In this document: positions 54,650-63,016 of the stretch, piece by piece
Numbering within the stretch: position 1 is the first letter of the stretch
Layout of the letters: the number at the start of each line of letters is the position of its first letter
NCBI GenBank assembly: GCA_024226315.1
Contig: JAAELT010000190.1
Span: 1 to 63,297, forward strand
Source: a bacterium
GTDB lineage: Bacteria; Acidobacteriota; Thermoanaerobaculia; Multivoradales; J023
Direction of reading: 5' to 3'
DNA length: 63,297 bases
The notes under the pieces: generated by a model
Told to the model about the DNA's origin: nothing
The model's database searches: none
Seen by the model: only the letters and a program-made list of their open reading frames with translations
Made by a program: the position numbers and the translations under genes

Positions 54650-56686
54650 ATGGTCAGGCACGCCATCACCATCGCCGCCGCCCTGCTCGTGCTCGCCACG
54701 GGCTGCTCGACGCCGGAAGAAACGCCAGAGACGGTCGAGCTGCGCGAGATCCCCGCCCCCGACCTGAGCGGCGCGGAGGAGACGGTGCGCCAGCAGATCG
54801 AGGAGAAACAGACCGAGCTCGAGGGTCTGAGCGACGATGCCGAACGTGCCGAAGCCTACGGCGACCTCGGCAGGCTGTACCTCACCTACAGCTTCCTCGA
54901 CGCGGCGGAGGCCTGCTTCGCCAACGCCCGCGTCCTGTCGGGCGAGGATTTCCGCTGGCTCTATCTGCTTGGGTATCTGTTCGAGATCCAGGGGCGCCTG
55001 GAGGAAGCCTCGGACGTGCTGGGACGCGCTCTCGAGCTGGCACCCGAAGACGCGCCATCGCTGATCCGGCTCGGCCGGGTGCGGATCGAGCTCGGGGCCG
55101 GCGAAGAGGCACAACCACTGTTCGAGCGCGTGCTCGAACAGAATCCCGACTCGGCGGCGGCGCTCGACGGCCTGGGCAAGGTCGCGGCCGATCGCGGCGA
55201 TGCCGATCAGGCGGCCCTGCATTTCGAGCGGGCGCTCGAGCTCCAGCCCCGCGCCTCGAGCGTGCACCACGCGCTCGGCCTGGCCTACCGCAAGTTGGGC
55301 GATCTGGAGCTGGCCGAGCACCACCTCGGCCGCGGCGGCGAAGCGCCCGTGCAGTTTGCCGACCCCCAGCTCAGCTCGGTGGCCAGCCTCGGCCGCACCG
55401 CCGACATCTACCTGGTGCGCGGGGCCCAGGCCTTCAGCGAGAGCCGCTACCAGCAGGCGGCGGACTTCTACCGCCGGGCGCTCGACATCGATCCGACCAT
55501 CTTCGACGCCCGCAAGGCGCTGGGCTTCAGCCTCGAGAAGATGGGCGACATCGACGGCGCGGTCGAGCAGCTCGAGCAGGGCCTGCAACAGGGCACCTCG
55601 GGCGATCCGGAGCAAGACGTCCTGGAGCGCGCCGAGCTGCTGCGCATCCTCGGCGGCCTGCGGGTGCTGCAGGGCCGAGAGGAAGAGGCCCTCGCGACCT
55701 TCCAGAAATCTCTCGACCTCGATCCAGAACGCCTCGACACGCGGCTCAAGCTGGCCAATGCCCTGGCCCGGCGGGGCGACTTCGAGCAGGCGATCGGGCA
55801 CTACGACCAGATCCTGGCCGCCGATCCCGACATCTCTCGGGCGCTCGTCCAGCGGGCCACGGCGCGCATCAACCTCGGCCAGCGCCAACAGGCGATCGCC
55901 GATTTCGAGCGAGCGGTCGAGGCCGCCCCCGAGGACCCCGAGCCCCGGCTGCGCTTCGCCGAAGCGCTGGAGCACCTGGGCGATGGTGCCGCGGCGGCCG
56001 AGCAGCGAGCGGCGGCGCTGCTCCTGGCGGCCGACGATCCGACTCAGAAAGCCAGGGTTCTGGCGGGCGATGCCGGCAAGCTGGCGCGCGCGGGTGAGCT
56101 CACCGAGGCGCTCGAGAAATACTCCGAGGCCGTCGCCGCCGATCCCGGGAACATCGACGCCCGCTACCAGAAGGCCGCGCTGCTGGCTCACTTCGGCCGT
56201 TTCGACGAGGCGCTCGGGGACCTCACCCAGGTGCTCGACGCCGCGCCCCACCACGGCCCGGCGCGGCGCGCCGAGGCCACCGCGCTGTTGCTGCAGGGGC
56301 GCTACTCGGAAGCGCGCGAGCGGCTCGAAGGCGGCCTCGAGGCCATGCCCCGCAACCGCGAGCTGGCGCACGCCCTGGCGCGGCTGCTGGCCTCCGCCCC
56401 CATGGCGACGGTGCGCAACGGCGAAAAAGCGCTGTCGATCGCCACCCGCGTCCACCAGGAGACTCAAGGCGCGTCCAGCGCCGAGACCCTGGCGATGGCC
56501 TTTGCCGAGACCGGGCGCTTTCTCGAGGCCCAGCAACTCCAGCGGCAACTGCTGGCCGCCGCCGAGGGCTCCGGCCGATCGCGCATGGCCGACCACTGGC
56601 GCCGGCAGCTCCAGGGCTACGAGCAAGCCCGGCCGTGGCGGGTGCAGTCGCCAGACGAGGTGATCGCCGTGATGAGCGGCGGCTAG
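54650..56686 (+). CDS. TPR lipoprotein
   Basis: A 678-aa lipoprotein (lipobox LATGC at about residues 15-19) with more than ten TPR units (about 65-590, e.g. EACFANARVLSGEDFRWLYL, ASDVLGRALELAPEDAPSLI, ADFYRRALDIDPTIFDARKA). The N-terminal EIPAPDLSGAEETVRQQIEE and the C-terminal LAHALARLLASAPMATVRNG and SSAETLAMAFAETGRFLEAQ closely match the TPR protein at 57457-59421. It is thus the TPR half of a CRTAC-TPR module. The next gene, a small TPR protein, lies 51 bp downstream. Confidence 0.85.
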   Translation: MVRHAITIAAALLVLATGCSTPEETPETVELREIPAPDLSGAEETVRQQIEEKQTELEGLSDDAERAEAYGDLGRLYLTYSFLDAAEACFANARVLSGEDFRWLYLLGYLFEIQGRLEEASDVLGRALELAPEDAPSLIRLGRVRIELGAGEEAQPLFERVLEQNPDSAAALDGLGKVAADRGDADQAALHFERALELQPRASSVHHALGLAYRKLGDLELAEHHLGRGGEAPVQFADPQLSSVASLGRTADIYLVRGAQAFSESRYQQAADFYRRALDIDPTIFDARKALGFSLEKMGDIDGAVEQLEQGLQQGTSGDPEQDVLERAELLRILGGLRVLQGREEEALATFQKSLDLDPERLDTRLKLANALARRGDFEQAIGHYDQILAADPDISRALVQRATARINLGQRQQAIADFERAVEAAPEDPEPRLRFAEALEHLGDGAAAAEQRAAALLLAADDPTQKARVLAGDAGKLARAGELTEALEKYSEAVAADPGNIDARYQKAALLAHFGRFDEALGDLTQVLDAAPHHGPARRAEATALLLQGRYSEARERLEGGLEAMPRNRELAHALARLLASAPMATVRNGEKALSIATRVHQETQGASSAETLAMAFAETGRFLEAQQLQRQLLAAAEGSGRSRMADHWRRQLQGYEQARPWRVQSPDEVIAVMSGG

Positions 56687-56737
56687 GAACCTGTCGCGAG
56701 CCGAAGATCTGTCAGAATCACGCCAGGAGCCCGGAAC

Positions 56738-57451
56738 GTGAACACCAAGACGATCCTCAACCTTCTCGCCATGCTCTTGCTGGCGTCCTCGTGGCCGGCG
56801 CTGGCGCAGATACAACCGCCGGCCGAGCCCACCGCCGAGCAGCTGAAACAGATCGAGCAGGCCATCGGCCAGCTGCGCAAGGCCGCCGAGGCCGCCCCGG
56901 AAGACGCCGGCCGGCAGTTCCAGCTCGCCGCGGCGCTGGCGGCGCAGGGCAGTTTCGACGAGGCCGGGCCGGTGTTCGCCAAGGTCGTGAAGCTCGATCC
57001 AACCAACAGCGCGGCGCGCCGAGGCGAGATCACCTCGCTGCTGTTTCTCGGCAAGTACGTCGACGCGCGCAAGAAGCTCGAAGAGGGACTGACCGCCCTG
57101 CCGCGCGACGGCCAGCTGGCCCACACCCTGGCCCGCCTGTGCGCCACCGCGCCGCTCGAGAAGGTACGGCACGGCGAGCTGGCGCTGCAATTGGCGCTCA
57201 AGGTCTTCGACATCAAGAAGACCTACGAGACCGGCGAGACCGTGGCGATGGCCTACGCCGAGCTCGGCCGCTTCGAGGACGCGGTCGCCTTTCAGCGCGA
57301 GATGATCGCCAAGGCCGAGAAGTTGGGCGACGCCCCCCGGGCCGAGGCATTGCGCGAACGCCTCCTCACCTACCTGCGCGACGAGCCGTGGCGCGCCGCC
57401 TCACCGGCCGAGATCGCCATGGCCACCGAGCCGCCGAAACCCGTGGGCTGA
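56738..57451 (+). CDS. Small exported TPR protein
   Basis: A 237-aa exported protein (signal peptide MNTKTILNLLAMLLLASSWP...ALAQ). Two to three TPR units follow (about 45-130), then the same C-terminal tail found in the larger TPR proteins: GQLAHTLARLCATAPLEKVR, HGELALQLALKVF, TGETVAMAYAELGRFEDAVA, RLLTYLRDEPWR. It looks like a cut-down copy of its neighbours. GTG start, with AGGAG about 9 nt upstream. The 3' end faces the convergent TPR gene 5 bp away. Confidence 0.82.
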   Translation: MNTKTILNLLAMLLLASSWPALAQIQPPAEPTAEQLKQIEQAIGQLRKAAEAAPEDAGRQFQLAAALAAQGSFDEAGPVFAKVVKLDPTNSAARRGEITSLLFLGKYVDARKKLEEGLTALPRDGQLAHTLARLCATAPLEKVRHGELALQLALKVFDIKKTYETGETVAMAYAELGRFEDAVAFQREMIAKAEKLGDAPRAEALRERLLTYLRDEPWRAASPAEIAMATEPPKPVG

Positions 57452-57456
57452 CTCCC

Positions 57457-59421
57457 TCACTCCGCGCAGCACGGCTCGCCGCGCTCGTAGAGCGAGAGGT
57501 TGACCCGCAGGCGCTGCGCCAGGGCGGGATCGCTCTCGGTCACCAGCTCGTCGACCAGCTGCTTCTGCCATTTCACCGCCTGGGTGAAATCGCCGGCCTC
57601 GGCGTAGGCCATCGCCAGGGTCTCGGCACTCTCGGCCGAGGGCACCTCGTCGAACAACCTGCGCGCCAGCACGATCGCCCTCTGCCCGTCGCGCACCGCG
57701 TGGTCGGGCGCGGCGGCGAGATGGCGCGCCAGCACGTCCATCACCCGCATGTCGCCGGGAAAGCGTTTGAGGGCCGCCTCGAGCCGCGTCTTGGCGGCGG
57801 CATGCTGGCCGCTCAAGATAAGCGTCGTGGCCTCGGCCAGGCGCGTCTGCAGCTGGTTGGGCTGCAGCTCTGACAGCGCTCCGAAAAAACTCGCTGCCTC
57901 TTGCATATGGCCGAGCTGAGCGAGCAGGCTCGCCACGCCGCCCAGCGCCGGCACGAACTCCGGGTCCGCCTCGAGCGCCAGACGGTAGTGGTCGATCGCC
58001 TTCTCGTTGTCGTCCTGCTGGCGTAGCAGCGAAGCCAGGCGGAAATGCACCTGGGGCTGCTCCACCAGGCTGAGCTGCAGCTCCGCGGCCTTCCCGTAGC
58101 GCTCGATCGCGCCCGCGGCGTCGCCGCTCTTCTCGAGAATCGTGGCCAGGCGCACGTGCACCTCGCTCGACTCGGGCTCGAGCACCGCCAGCATCTCCAG
58201 GTTCTGGCGCGCCTCGGTGTCGCGCCCGAGCTCCATCAGCGCCGAGACCCGCTTGAGCGCCACCGTGGTGTTGCGCGGCTGCAGCTCGGTGACCCGGTCG
58301 TAGGCCGCGATCGCCTCCTCCAGCTTGCCCTGGCGGGCCAGCGCGTTGCCCAGCTTGACCCGTGCGTCCGCCAGGTCGGGGGCCAGCTCCAGCGCGCGCT
58401 CGAACTGCTCGATCGCCTCGGCGTCGCGGCCGTCGTTGACCAGCAGCCCGCCGAGCACGTAGTGGATCCGGCTCTGCTCCTTGGAGCTGGCGTCGGCCTC
58501 CTGCTGCAGCGTCAGGCTCTGTTTGAGCTGGTCGATCGAGCCGCGCACGTCGCCGAAATGCGACAGCGCGAAGCCCAGGAACTCCTCGTCGGGGTAGTCG
58601 TCGGCGGACCTGGCCAGCGACATCACGATCTCGAAGGCTGTGCCCAGAGCCAGCCGCGCCACCTGGTCGCCGAGCGGATCGTGCACCTTGACGTCGTCCT
58701 GGCCGCGCTGGCCCAGGTGCACGCGCGCCTTCTCCATGTCGCCGAGCTTGCGATAGGCCTGGCCCAGCAGGTAGTGGATCACCGTCGCGTCCGGCTGCAG
58801 CTCGAGCACCTTCTCGAACATCGGCACCGCCCGCTCGAAGTTGTCGGCGAAGCCCGCCGCCCGGCCCAGGCCGTAGTAGACGGCGGCGTTATCCGGATCC
58901 ACCGCCCTGGCGCGCTGGAAGCTCTGCCGGGCTTCGTCCCCGCGGCCGAGCTCGAGCAGGGCGTCGCCGAGCCGGATCAGCGTCGTCGGGTCTTCCGGCT
59001 TCTCCGTCAGGGCGCGCCGGTAGTCCACGGTCGCCGCCTCGAGGTCGCCTTTGACGTTGCGGATGACGCCCAGGTAATACGTCCAGCGGTAGTCGCCCGG
59101 CGCCAGGCTCTGGCTGGTGAGGTAGCACTCCTCGGCGCTGTCGAACAGGCGGTAGGCGTGCATCAGGCGGCCGAGGTGGCCGAAGGCCTCGGAGAGCTCC
59201 GTGTCGTCGACGTCGTCACGCCGCGCGAGGTCCTCGAGCGAGCTCTGCGTGGATTCGATCTTTGCGCGCGCCGATTCTTCCATCGCGCTCAGGTCGGGCT
59301 TCGGCACCGTGAGCTGGCGCGCGGCGACCCCCTCGGGCATCTCGCGGGTCGCCGCGACCGGAACAGCGACGGTGAGGAAGATCAGGAGAGTGCTGAATAA
59401 TGTGCTCGCGAAGCGGGTCAT
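57457..59421 (-). CDS. Exported TPR protein (CRTAC-linked)
   Basis: A 654-aa exported TPR protein. The signal peptide starts MTRFASTLFSTLLIFLTVAV; the start is supported by GGAAGGAG 6 nt upstream, while the much longer open frame upstream is a shadow of the CRTAC gene. LTVPKPDLSAMEESARAKIE, SEAFGHLGRLMHAYRLFDSA and the C-terminal VRDGQRAIVLARRLFDEVPS, SAESAETLAMAYAEAGDFTQ parallel the TPR lipoprotein on the other strand. More than ten TPR repeats fill the middle. It ends in ERGEPCCAE. The ATG overlaps the stop of the upstream CRTAC gene. Confidence 0.85.
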   Translation of the reverse strand: MTRFASTLFSTLLIFLTVAVPVAATREMPEGVAARQLTVPKPDLSAMEESARAKIESTQSSLEDLARRDDVDDTELSEAFGHLGRLMHAYRLFDSAEECYLTSQSLAPGDYRWTYYLGVIRNVKGDLEAATVDYRRALTEKPEDPTTLIRLGDALLELGRGDEARQSFQRARAVDPDNAAVYYGLGRAAGFADNFERAVPMFEKVLELQPDATVIHYLLGQAYRKLGDMEKARVHLGQRGQDDVKVHDPLGDQVARLALGTAFEIVMSLARSADDYPDEEFLGFALSHFGDVRGSIDQLKQSLTLQQEADASSKEQSRIHYVLGGLLVNDGRDAEAIEQFERALELAPDLADARVKLGNALARQGKLEEAIAAYDRVTELQPRNTTVALKRVSALMELGRDTEARQNLEMLAVLEPESSEVHVRLATILEKSGDAAGAIERYGKAAELQLSLVEQPQVHFRLASLLRQQDDNEKAIDHYRLALEADPEFVPALGGVASLLAQLGHMQEAASFFGALSELQPNQLQTRLAEATTLILSGQHAAAKTRLEAALKRFPGDMRVMDVLARHLAAAPDHAVRDGQRAIVLARRLFDEVPSAESAETLAMAYAEAGDFTQAVKWQKQLVDELVTESDPALAQRLRVNLSLYERGEPCCAE

Positions 59422-61217
59422 GGAACACTCCTTCCGGACCCTTGCTTCAGGGTCGTATATCGATCGATTGCGACGTCCCGCCACTGTTCCACGCTGCCGT
59501 CCGGCCAGTGGGCGCGGATCTCCACCGGACCCTTGGCAGCGTCGCCCAGGCCGATCAGCACCCGCGGGTCGTTGGCGGCGGCGAACGAGCCGTCGCTGCG
59601 CGCCCGCCGCCACAGCGGGTCTTTGCCCGGCCGGATCAGGGCCACGCGGGTGCCGAGCATGTCGCGCGGTACGTCTTTGCCCAGCAGGCGCAGGCCCACC
59701 CAGTGGCGGTCCTGGCCCACGGTGTTGATCAGCAGGCGCGCCGGGCCGTTGTTGTTGACCAGCAGCACGTCGTGGTCGCCGTCGTTGTCGAGGTCGCCCA
59801 CGGCGACCGACCGGCTGACCTCGGAGAGCTCGAACACCTTGCCGGCCTGTGCAGTCACGTCCTCGAAACCGACCTTGCCTTTCCCCGATACGCCGCGGTT
59901 GTGGAACAGCTGGTTGGTCTCGTGGAAAGGATAAGGGTCGCCGGCGTTGGCCAGCTCCTCGATGATCTTGACAGCGCCGTTGGCGATCATCATCTCCAGC
60001 CAGCCGTCGTTGTCGTAGTCGAACCAGGCGGAGCCCCAGCTGGTGTGTGACCAGCTCGGCACGCCCAGGCCGGTCTCGATGGTGGCGTCCTCGAACATGC
60101 CCTCGCCGTCGTTCAAAAACAGCGTGTTGGTCTCGCGCACCAGGTGGGTCATGAACAGGTCGTCGTCGCCGTCGCCGTCGAAATCGCCGGCGTCGACCCC
60201 CATCGAGGCCTCGGCCTTGCCGTTGGCGTTGACCGCCGCGCCGGCCAGCAGCGCCTCGTCGGAGAAGCGCCCGCCCTCGAGCTGGATCCACATCTGGTTG
60301 GGCGTCAGGTCGTTGGCGACGTAGAAGTCCACCGCGCCGTCGCCGTTGAAGTCCGCCGTCACCACGCCCAGGCTCTTGCTCGGCTCGCGCAGCATGCCGG
60401 CCTTGGCGCTGACGTCTTCGAAAGTGACGGCCTTGTCAGTGCCCCGGCCCCTATTTCGCAGCAGCCGGTCGGGCACACCGGGGTAGGCGGAGGGGCCGCA
60501 GTAATCCTGGGCGCCGGTGGCGGTGCGGCAGATCTTGTGCTTGTCGAACGAAAACCGCAGGTAGTTGCCCACGTAGAGATCGAGCCAGCCGTCGCGGTCG
60601 AAGTCCACGAACGCCGCCGGCACGCTCCAGCGGTCATCGTCCGCGCGGGCCGCCTTGGTGACGTCGGTGAACGTCCCATCGCCGTTGTTGCGCAGCAGCG
60701 AGTTCGAGCCCAGGCGGGTCACGTAGAGGTCTACCCAGCCGTCGTTGTCGTAGTCGCCGGCGGCGATGCCGAAGCCGTAAGCGCCGGGTTTCAGCCCCGC
60801 TTCCTCGGTGACGTCGGTGAAGCGCAGGGTGCGCGTGCCGTCTTTCGCCACCTTCAGATCGTTGCGGTAGAGGCGGTCGGTGAGGGGCAGCGGGTGCTTG
60901 GGTGGGAAGACCGCCTTGTCGATCGCCTCGTCGCCGAACATGCGGCCCTGCACCAGGTAGGCGTCCAGGTCGCCGTCGTTGTCGTAGTCAAGCAGCGCGC
61001 CGCCGCCGCTGTTGATCTCGGCCATGTAGAACCGGCCGGACATGCCGTTGAAGTGCACGAAGTCCAGCCCCGCGCCTTTCAGCTCGGCGAAGATGCCGTC
61101 CTCGGCCACGGCGGTGCCCGGCGCGGCCGCGAGGGCGGCGGCGCAGCAGACAGCAGTGGCGCTGAAGACAGTAATGGCGCCGAAGACAGTAATACGGACG
61201 TACGCGGGGAGCTTCAT
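59418..61217 (-). CDS. CRTAC1/ASPIC FG-GAP exported protein
   Basis: A 599-aa paralogue of the protein at 52715-54580. A signal peptide (MKLPAYVRITVFGAITVFSA...AAA) contains a six-residue repeat. FG-GAP repeats include DYDNDGDLDAYLVQGRMFG, DYDNDGWVDLYVTRLGSN, DFDRDGWLDLYVGNYL, DFNGDGAVDFYVANDL, DFDGDGDDDLFMTHL and DLDNDGDHDVLLVNNNG. The C-terminus has the ASPIC-like PRDMLGTRVALIRPGKDPLW. GLDFVHFNGMSGRFYMAEIN matches the lipoprotein's GLDFVQFNGMSGDFYMAEVT. It is translationally coupled (ATGA) to the TPR gene behind it. No lipobox is seen, so it is probably periplasmic or secreted. Confidence 0.85.
   Translation of the reverse strand: MKLPAYVRITVFGAITVFSATAVCCAAALAAAPGTAVAEDGIFAELKGAGLDFVHFNGMSGRFYMAEINSGGGALLDYDNDGDLDAYLVQGRMFGDEAIDKAVFPPKHPLPLTDRLYRNDLKVAKDGTRTLRFTDVTEEAGLKPGAYGFGIAAGDYDNDGWVDLYVTRLGSNSLLRNNGDGTFTDVTKAARADDDRWSVPAAFVDFDRDGWLDLYVGNYLRFSFDKHKICRTATGAQDYCGPSAYPGVPDRLLRNRGRGTDKAVTFEDVSAKAGMLREPSKSLGVVTADFNGDGAVDFYVANDLTPNQMWIQLEGGRFSDEALLAGAAVNANGKAEASMGVDAGDFDGDGDDDLFMTHLVRETNTLFLNDGEGMFEDATIETGLGVPSWSHTSWGSAWFDYDNDGWLEMMIANGAVKIIEELANAGDPYPFHETNQLFHNRGVSGKGKVGFEDVTAQAGKVFELSEVSRSVAVGDLDNDGDHDVLLVNNNGPARLLINTVGQDRHWVGLRLLGKDVPRDMLGTRVALIRPGKDPLWRRARSDGSFAAANDPRVLIGLGDAAKGPVEIRAHWPDGSVEQWRDVAIDRYTTLKQGSGRSVP
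61148..61195 (-). repeat. 18-bp tandem repeat inside a signal-peptide coding region
   Basis: Two full and one partial copy of an 18-bp unit (61148-61165, 61166-61183, 61184 onward) within the start of the CRTAC gene. On the minus strand they encode ITVFGA, ITVFSA and TAVCCA, lengthening the hydrophobic core of the signal peptide. Confidence 0.6.
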
Positions 61218-61409
61218 CGGGATCGGGGGAACGGTCGTTGGGGCTGCGGGCGGGGAATCGGCGGCTCGGCGGTCCGTCGATCGCCGGAGATGGTACCACA
61301 GCCCGAACACGGCGACCCGCGGCCCTGGCACGGCCCGCGGCGGCTCGGCCCCGCGTACATGGCGCCGCCGCGCTGGCCTCCGTCGCCGGAGAGCCCCCAC
61401 GTTCGCTCC

Positions 61410-61590
61410 TGAGGGTCAAAAAGAACAATGGGGAATCCCCACGACCGTTCATGAGGGTCAAAAAGAACAATGGGGGATCGACAGTAACGGGCTTTTGGCT
61501 CATGTCCGTTACGTGGGGCCGCCGGCGCCCGTCAGTGGGGTCAGAAGGAACAATCCGGGCCGGAATCCAGCTGTTGGGGTCAGAATGGCC
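61410..61590 (+). repeat. Direct repeats of a GRGGTCARAA motif
   Basis: An identical 24-nt sequence, starting TGAGGGTCAAAAAGAACAAT, occurs at 61410-61433 and 61452-61475 (42-bp spacing). Related copies TGGGGTCAGAAGGAACAAT (61536-61554) and TGGGGTCAGAATGGCC (61575-61590) follow. This resembles REP-type sequences with a GGGGTCAGA core. Confidence 0.6.
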
Positions 61591-61677
61591 AAAGTGAGCG
61601 ACCTCGTCAGGTGCTCAGCCGTCCTCGCGTTGCTCCCTGGCGTCGGGGATCCGCAGGCCCTCCTCACGCGAACCGGG

Positions 61678-62035
61678 GTGACGATGGTGACGATGCCATC
61701 GTCACCATCATCACCGGTGACGATGACGATGATTTTCGATCGTCATCGTCACCCATCGTCACCTGGGCCGCCGAGTCGCAGATCACGAGGAGTTTCCGAC
61801 CGTGCCGGTCGGATTGCACTCGAATTTTGCGAAATCAGCGCCTCCGCCGATGGGTGACGATAGGTGACGATGCGTCGACGCGGCCCGGAATCGGGCTCGC
61901 GGAGGGCCTGAGGGGCCCAGTTGGTCGCCTTTCGGTGACGATGGATGACGATCTCGTCGCGTTGAACACACTTCGACGGCGATCGATCGCGACTTATTCC
62001 TGTTGGTCACACTTCGGTGACGATGGATGACGATC
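61678..62035. repeat. Cluster of GGTGACGAT repeats in both orientations
   Basis: GTGACGAT occurs seven times on the plus strand (starting at 61678, 61687, 61717, 61854, 61864, 61935, 62017) and three times inverted (61698, 61745, 61755) within 350 bp. A 23-nt direct repeat beginning TTCGGTGACGATGGATGACG occurs at 61931-61953 and 62013-62035. Spacing is irregular, unlike CRISPR. It could be an iteron-like protein-binding array. Confidence 0.6.
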
Positions 62036-62080
62036 CAATGGAAATGAGTCGACTTCGGACGGCGTCGAAGTGTGCTCAAC
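61961..62080. repeat. 20-nt imperfect inverted repeat
   Basis: GTTGAACACACTTCGACGGC (61961-61980) and its near reverse complement GGCGTCGAAGTGTGCTCAAC (62061-62080) match at 18 of 20 positions, enclosing 80 nt that contain one of the 23-nt direct repeats. Confidence 0.6.
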
Positions 62081-62356
62081 TGAGGAGGGTGTGGGATTCT
62101 GGTCGTCGAAAAGGTCTTGTTTGAGGCCAGGCTCGCGATTCTGAGCGCCGGAACCGCGCCCTCGCCGTGCGCATCCGCGCTTCCGAGCCCGCCGAGAGCA
62201 ATAACCGATCGTGCGGTCGAAATCCTGTCGGCGCGGCAGCCGCCACTTTGACCGCGCCGAGCTGCCCCGACGAAATTCGAGCGCACTTCGAGATCGCAAG
62301 CCCTTTTCACGTCTTACATGGGGTGAAGGCCCGCGCCGCCAGCGGGCGGTACACCC

Positions 62357-62956
62357 ATGGACCTGAAGAGGAGCCGCGACGTGATCTCATCTCGAACCCC
62401 CCTTACCGGGCCAGTCCAGGACGATCTGATCCCCGAAGAGCTGGAAGACGAGCTCGAAGTCAAAGTCGAGCTGATCGAGCACGAGGACTACCCCGGCCTG
62501 GTGGCCTACCTCGAGCGCATCGTCGACCGCCGGCCGGGCGACGCCTACGCCGTGAAAGACCTCGGCGAGGCCTACGTGATGAACGAAGAGCCGGAGAAGG
62601 CGCTCGAGCTGCTGGAGCCGCTGTACCGCGAGGCGCCGCAGTTCGAGGCGGTGCAGTGGGTGATCCTGGATGCGCTGTTCGCCCTGGGGCGGGATGAGGG
62701 CGACTTCGAGTGGGTTGAAGTGCCGGCGGTGGTGCGGTTGGATGCCGACGCCTTGGAGGCGTGTTTCGAGGCGCTGACCCGGGAGCGGGCGGTCAATGAC
62801 GTCGAGGGGCTGTATTGCAGGCTCCTTGGCCGGGGGTACTGCGCATTCTCGGAGGAAAGGCTGTTGGAGGCGTTACGGGACGATCGGAGGTTCTTGGTCG
62901 AGGGGTCCGGGTCAGGGGCTTCGGTCCGGCTTCGTCGCGAGGGGGGTGGCCAGTGA
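62357..62956 (+). CDS. Small TPR-like protein, unknown function
   Basis: A 199-aa cytosolic-looking protein with no signal peptide. An acidic helical N-terminus (LIPEELEDELEVKVELIEHE) precedes one to two TPR-like helix pairs (EDYPGLVAYLERIVDRRPGD, EPEKALELLEPLYREAPQFE); the rest is not recognised (VPAVVRLDADALEACFEALT). The role is unknown. GAGGAG-like purines lie upstream of the ATG. The gene sits between the repeat region and DUF2442. Confidence 0.7.
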   Translation: MDLKRSRDVISSRTPLTGPVQDDLIPEELEDELEVKVELIEHEDYPGLVAYLERIVDRRPGDAYAVKDLGEAYVMNEEPEKALELLEPLYREAPQFEAVQWVILDALFALGRDEGDFEWVEVPAVVRLDADALEACFEALTRERAVNDVEGLYCRLLGRGYCAFSEERLLEALRDDRRFLVEGSGSGASVRLRREGGGQ

Positions 62957-62984
62957 GCCAGCCGGCGGGGGGCCACCCCCCTGG

Positions 62985-62990
62985 TAAGAT
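62985..62990 (+). promoter_or_regulatory. Candidate -10 element before DUF2442 gene
   Basis: TAAGAT, 26 bp before the DUF2442 ATG, in a 60-bp gap. Similar hexamers recur in the window. Confidence 0.2.
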
Positions 62991-63016
62991 ACGACCACTT
63001 CGCTAGCGAGCCACCG

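Larger units (their letters stand above)
61218..62356. other. 1.1-kb non-coding, repeat-rich region
   Basis: No gene is convincing here; the open frames on both strands are short, mutually overlapping and low in family features. The region holds GGGTCA-type repeats (61410-61590), a GTAACGG/CCGTTAC hairpin (61484-61512), a GGTGACGAT cluster (61678-62035) and a 20-nt inverted repeat (61961-61980, 62061-62080). Confidence 0.6.

Noticed and set aside
54620..57190. 856-aa minus-strand open frame opposite the TPR genes
   Set aside because: Antisense shadow of the TPR coding sequence.
59422..60291. Upstream extension of the TPR gene at 57457-59421
   Set aside because: It overlaps the CRTAC gene on the same strand in another frame; a signal peptide and ribosome site define the start at 59421.
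61678..62035. Possible CRISPR array in the GTGACGAT cluster
   Set aside because: Repeats are only 8-9 nt in both orientations with irregular spacing; no cas genes nearby.
61238..62310. Short open frames in the 61.2-62.4 kb region
   Set aside because: No recognisable domains, mutually overlapping on both strands, and disrupted by repeats.
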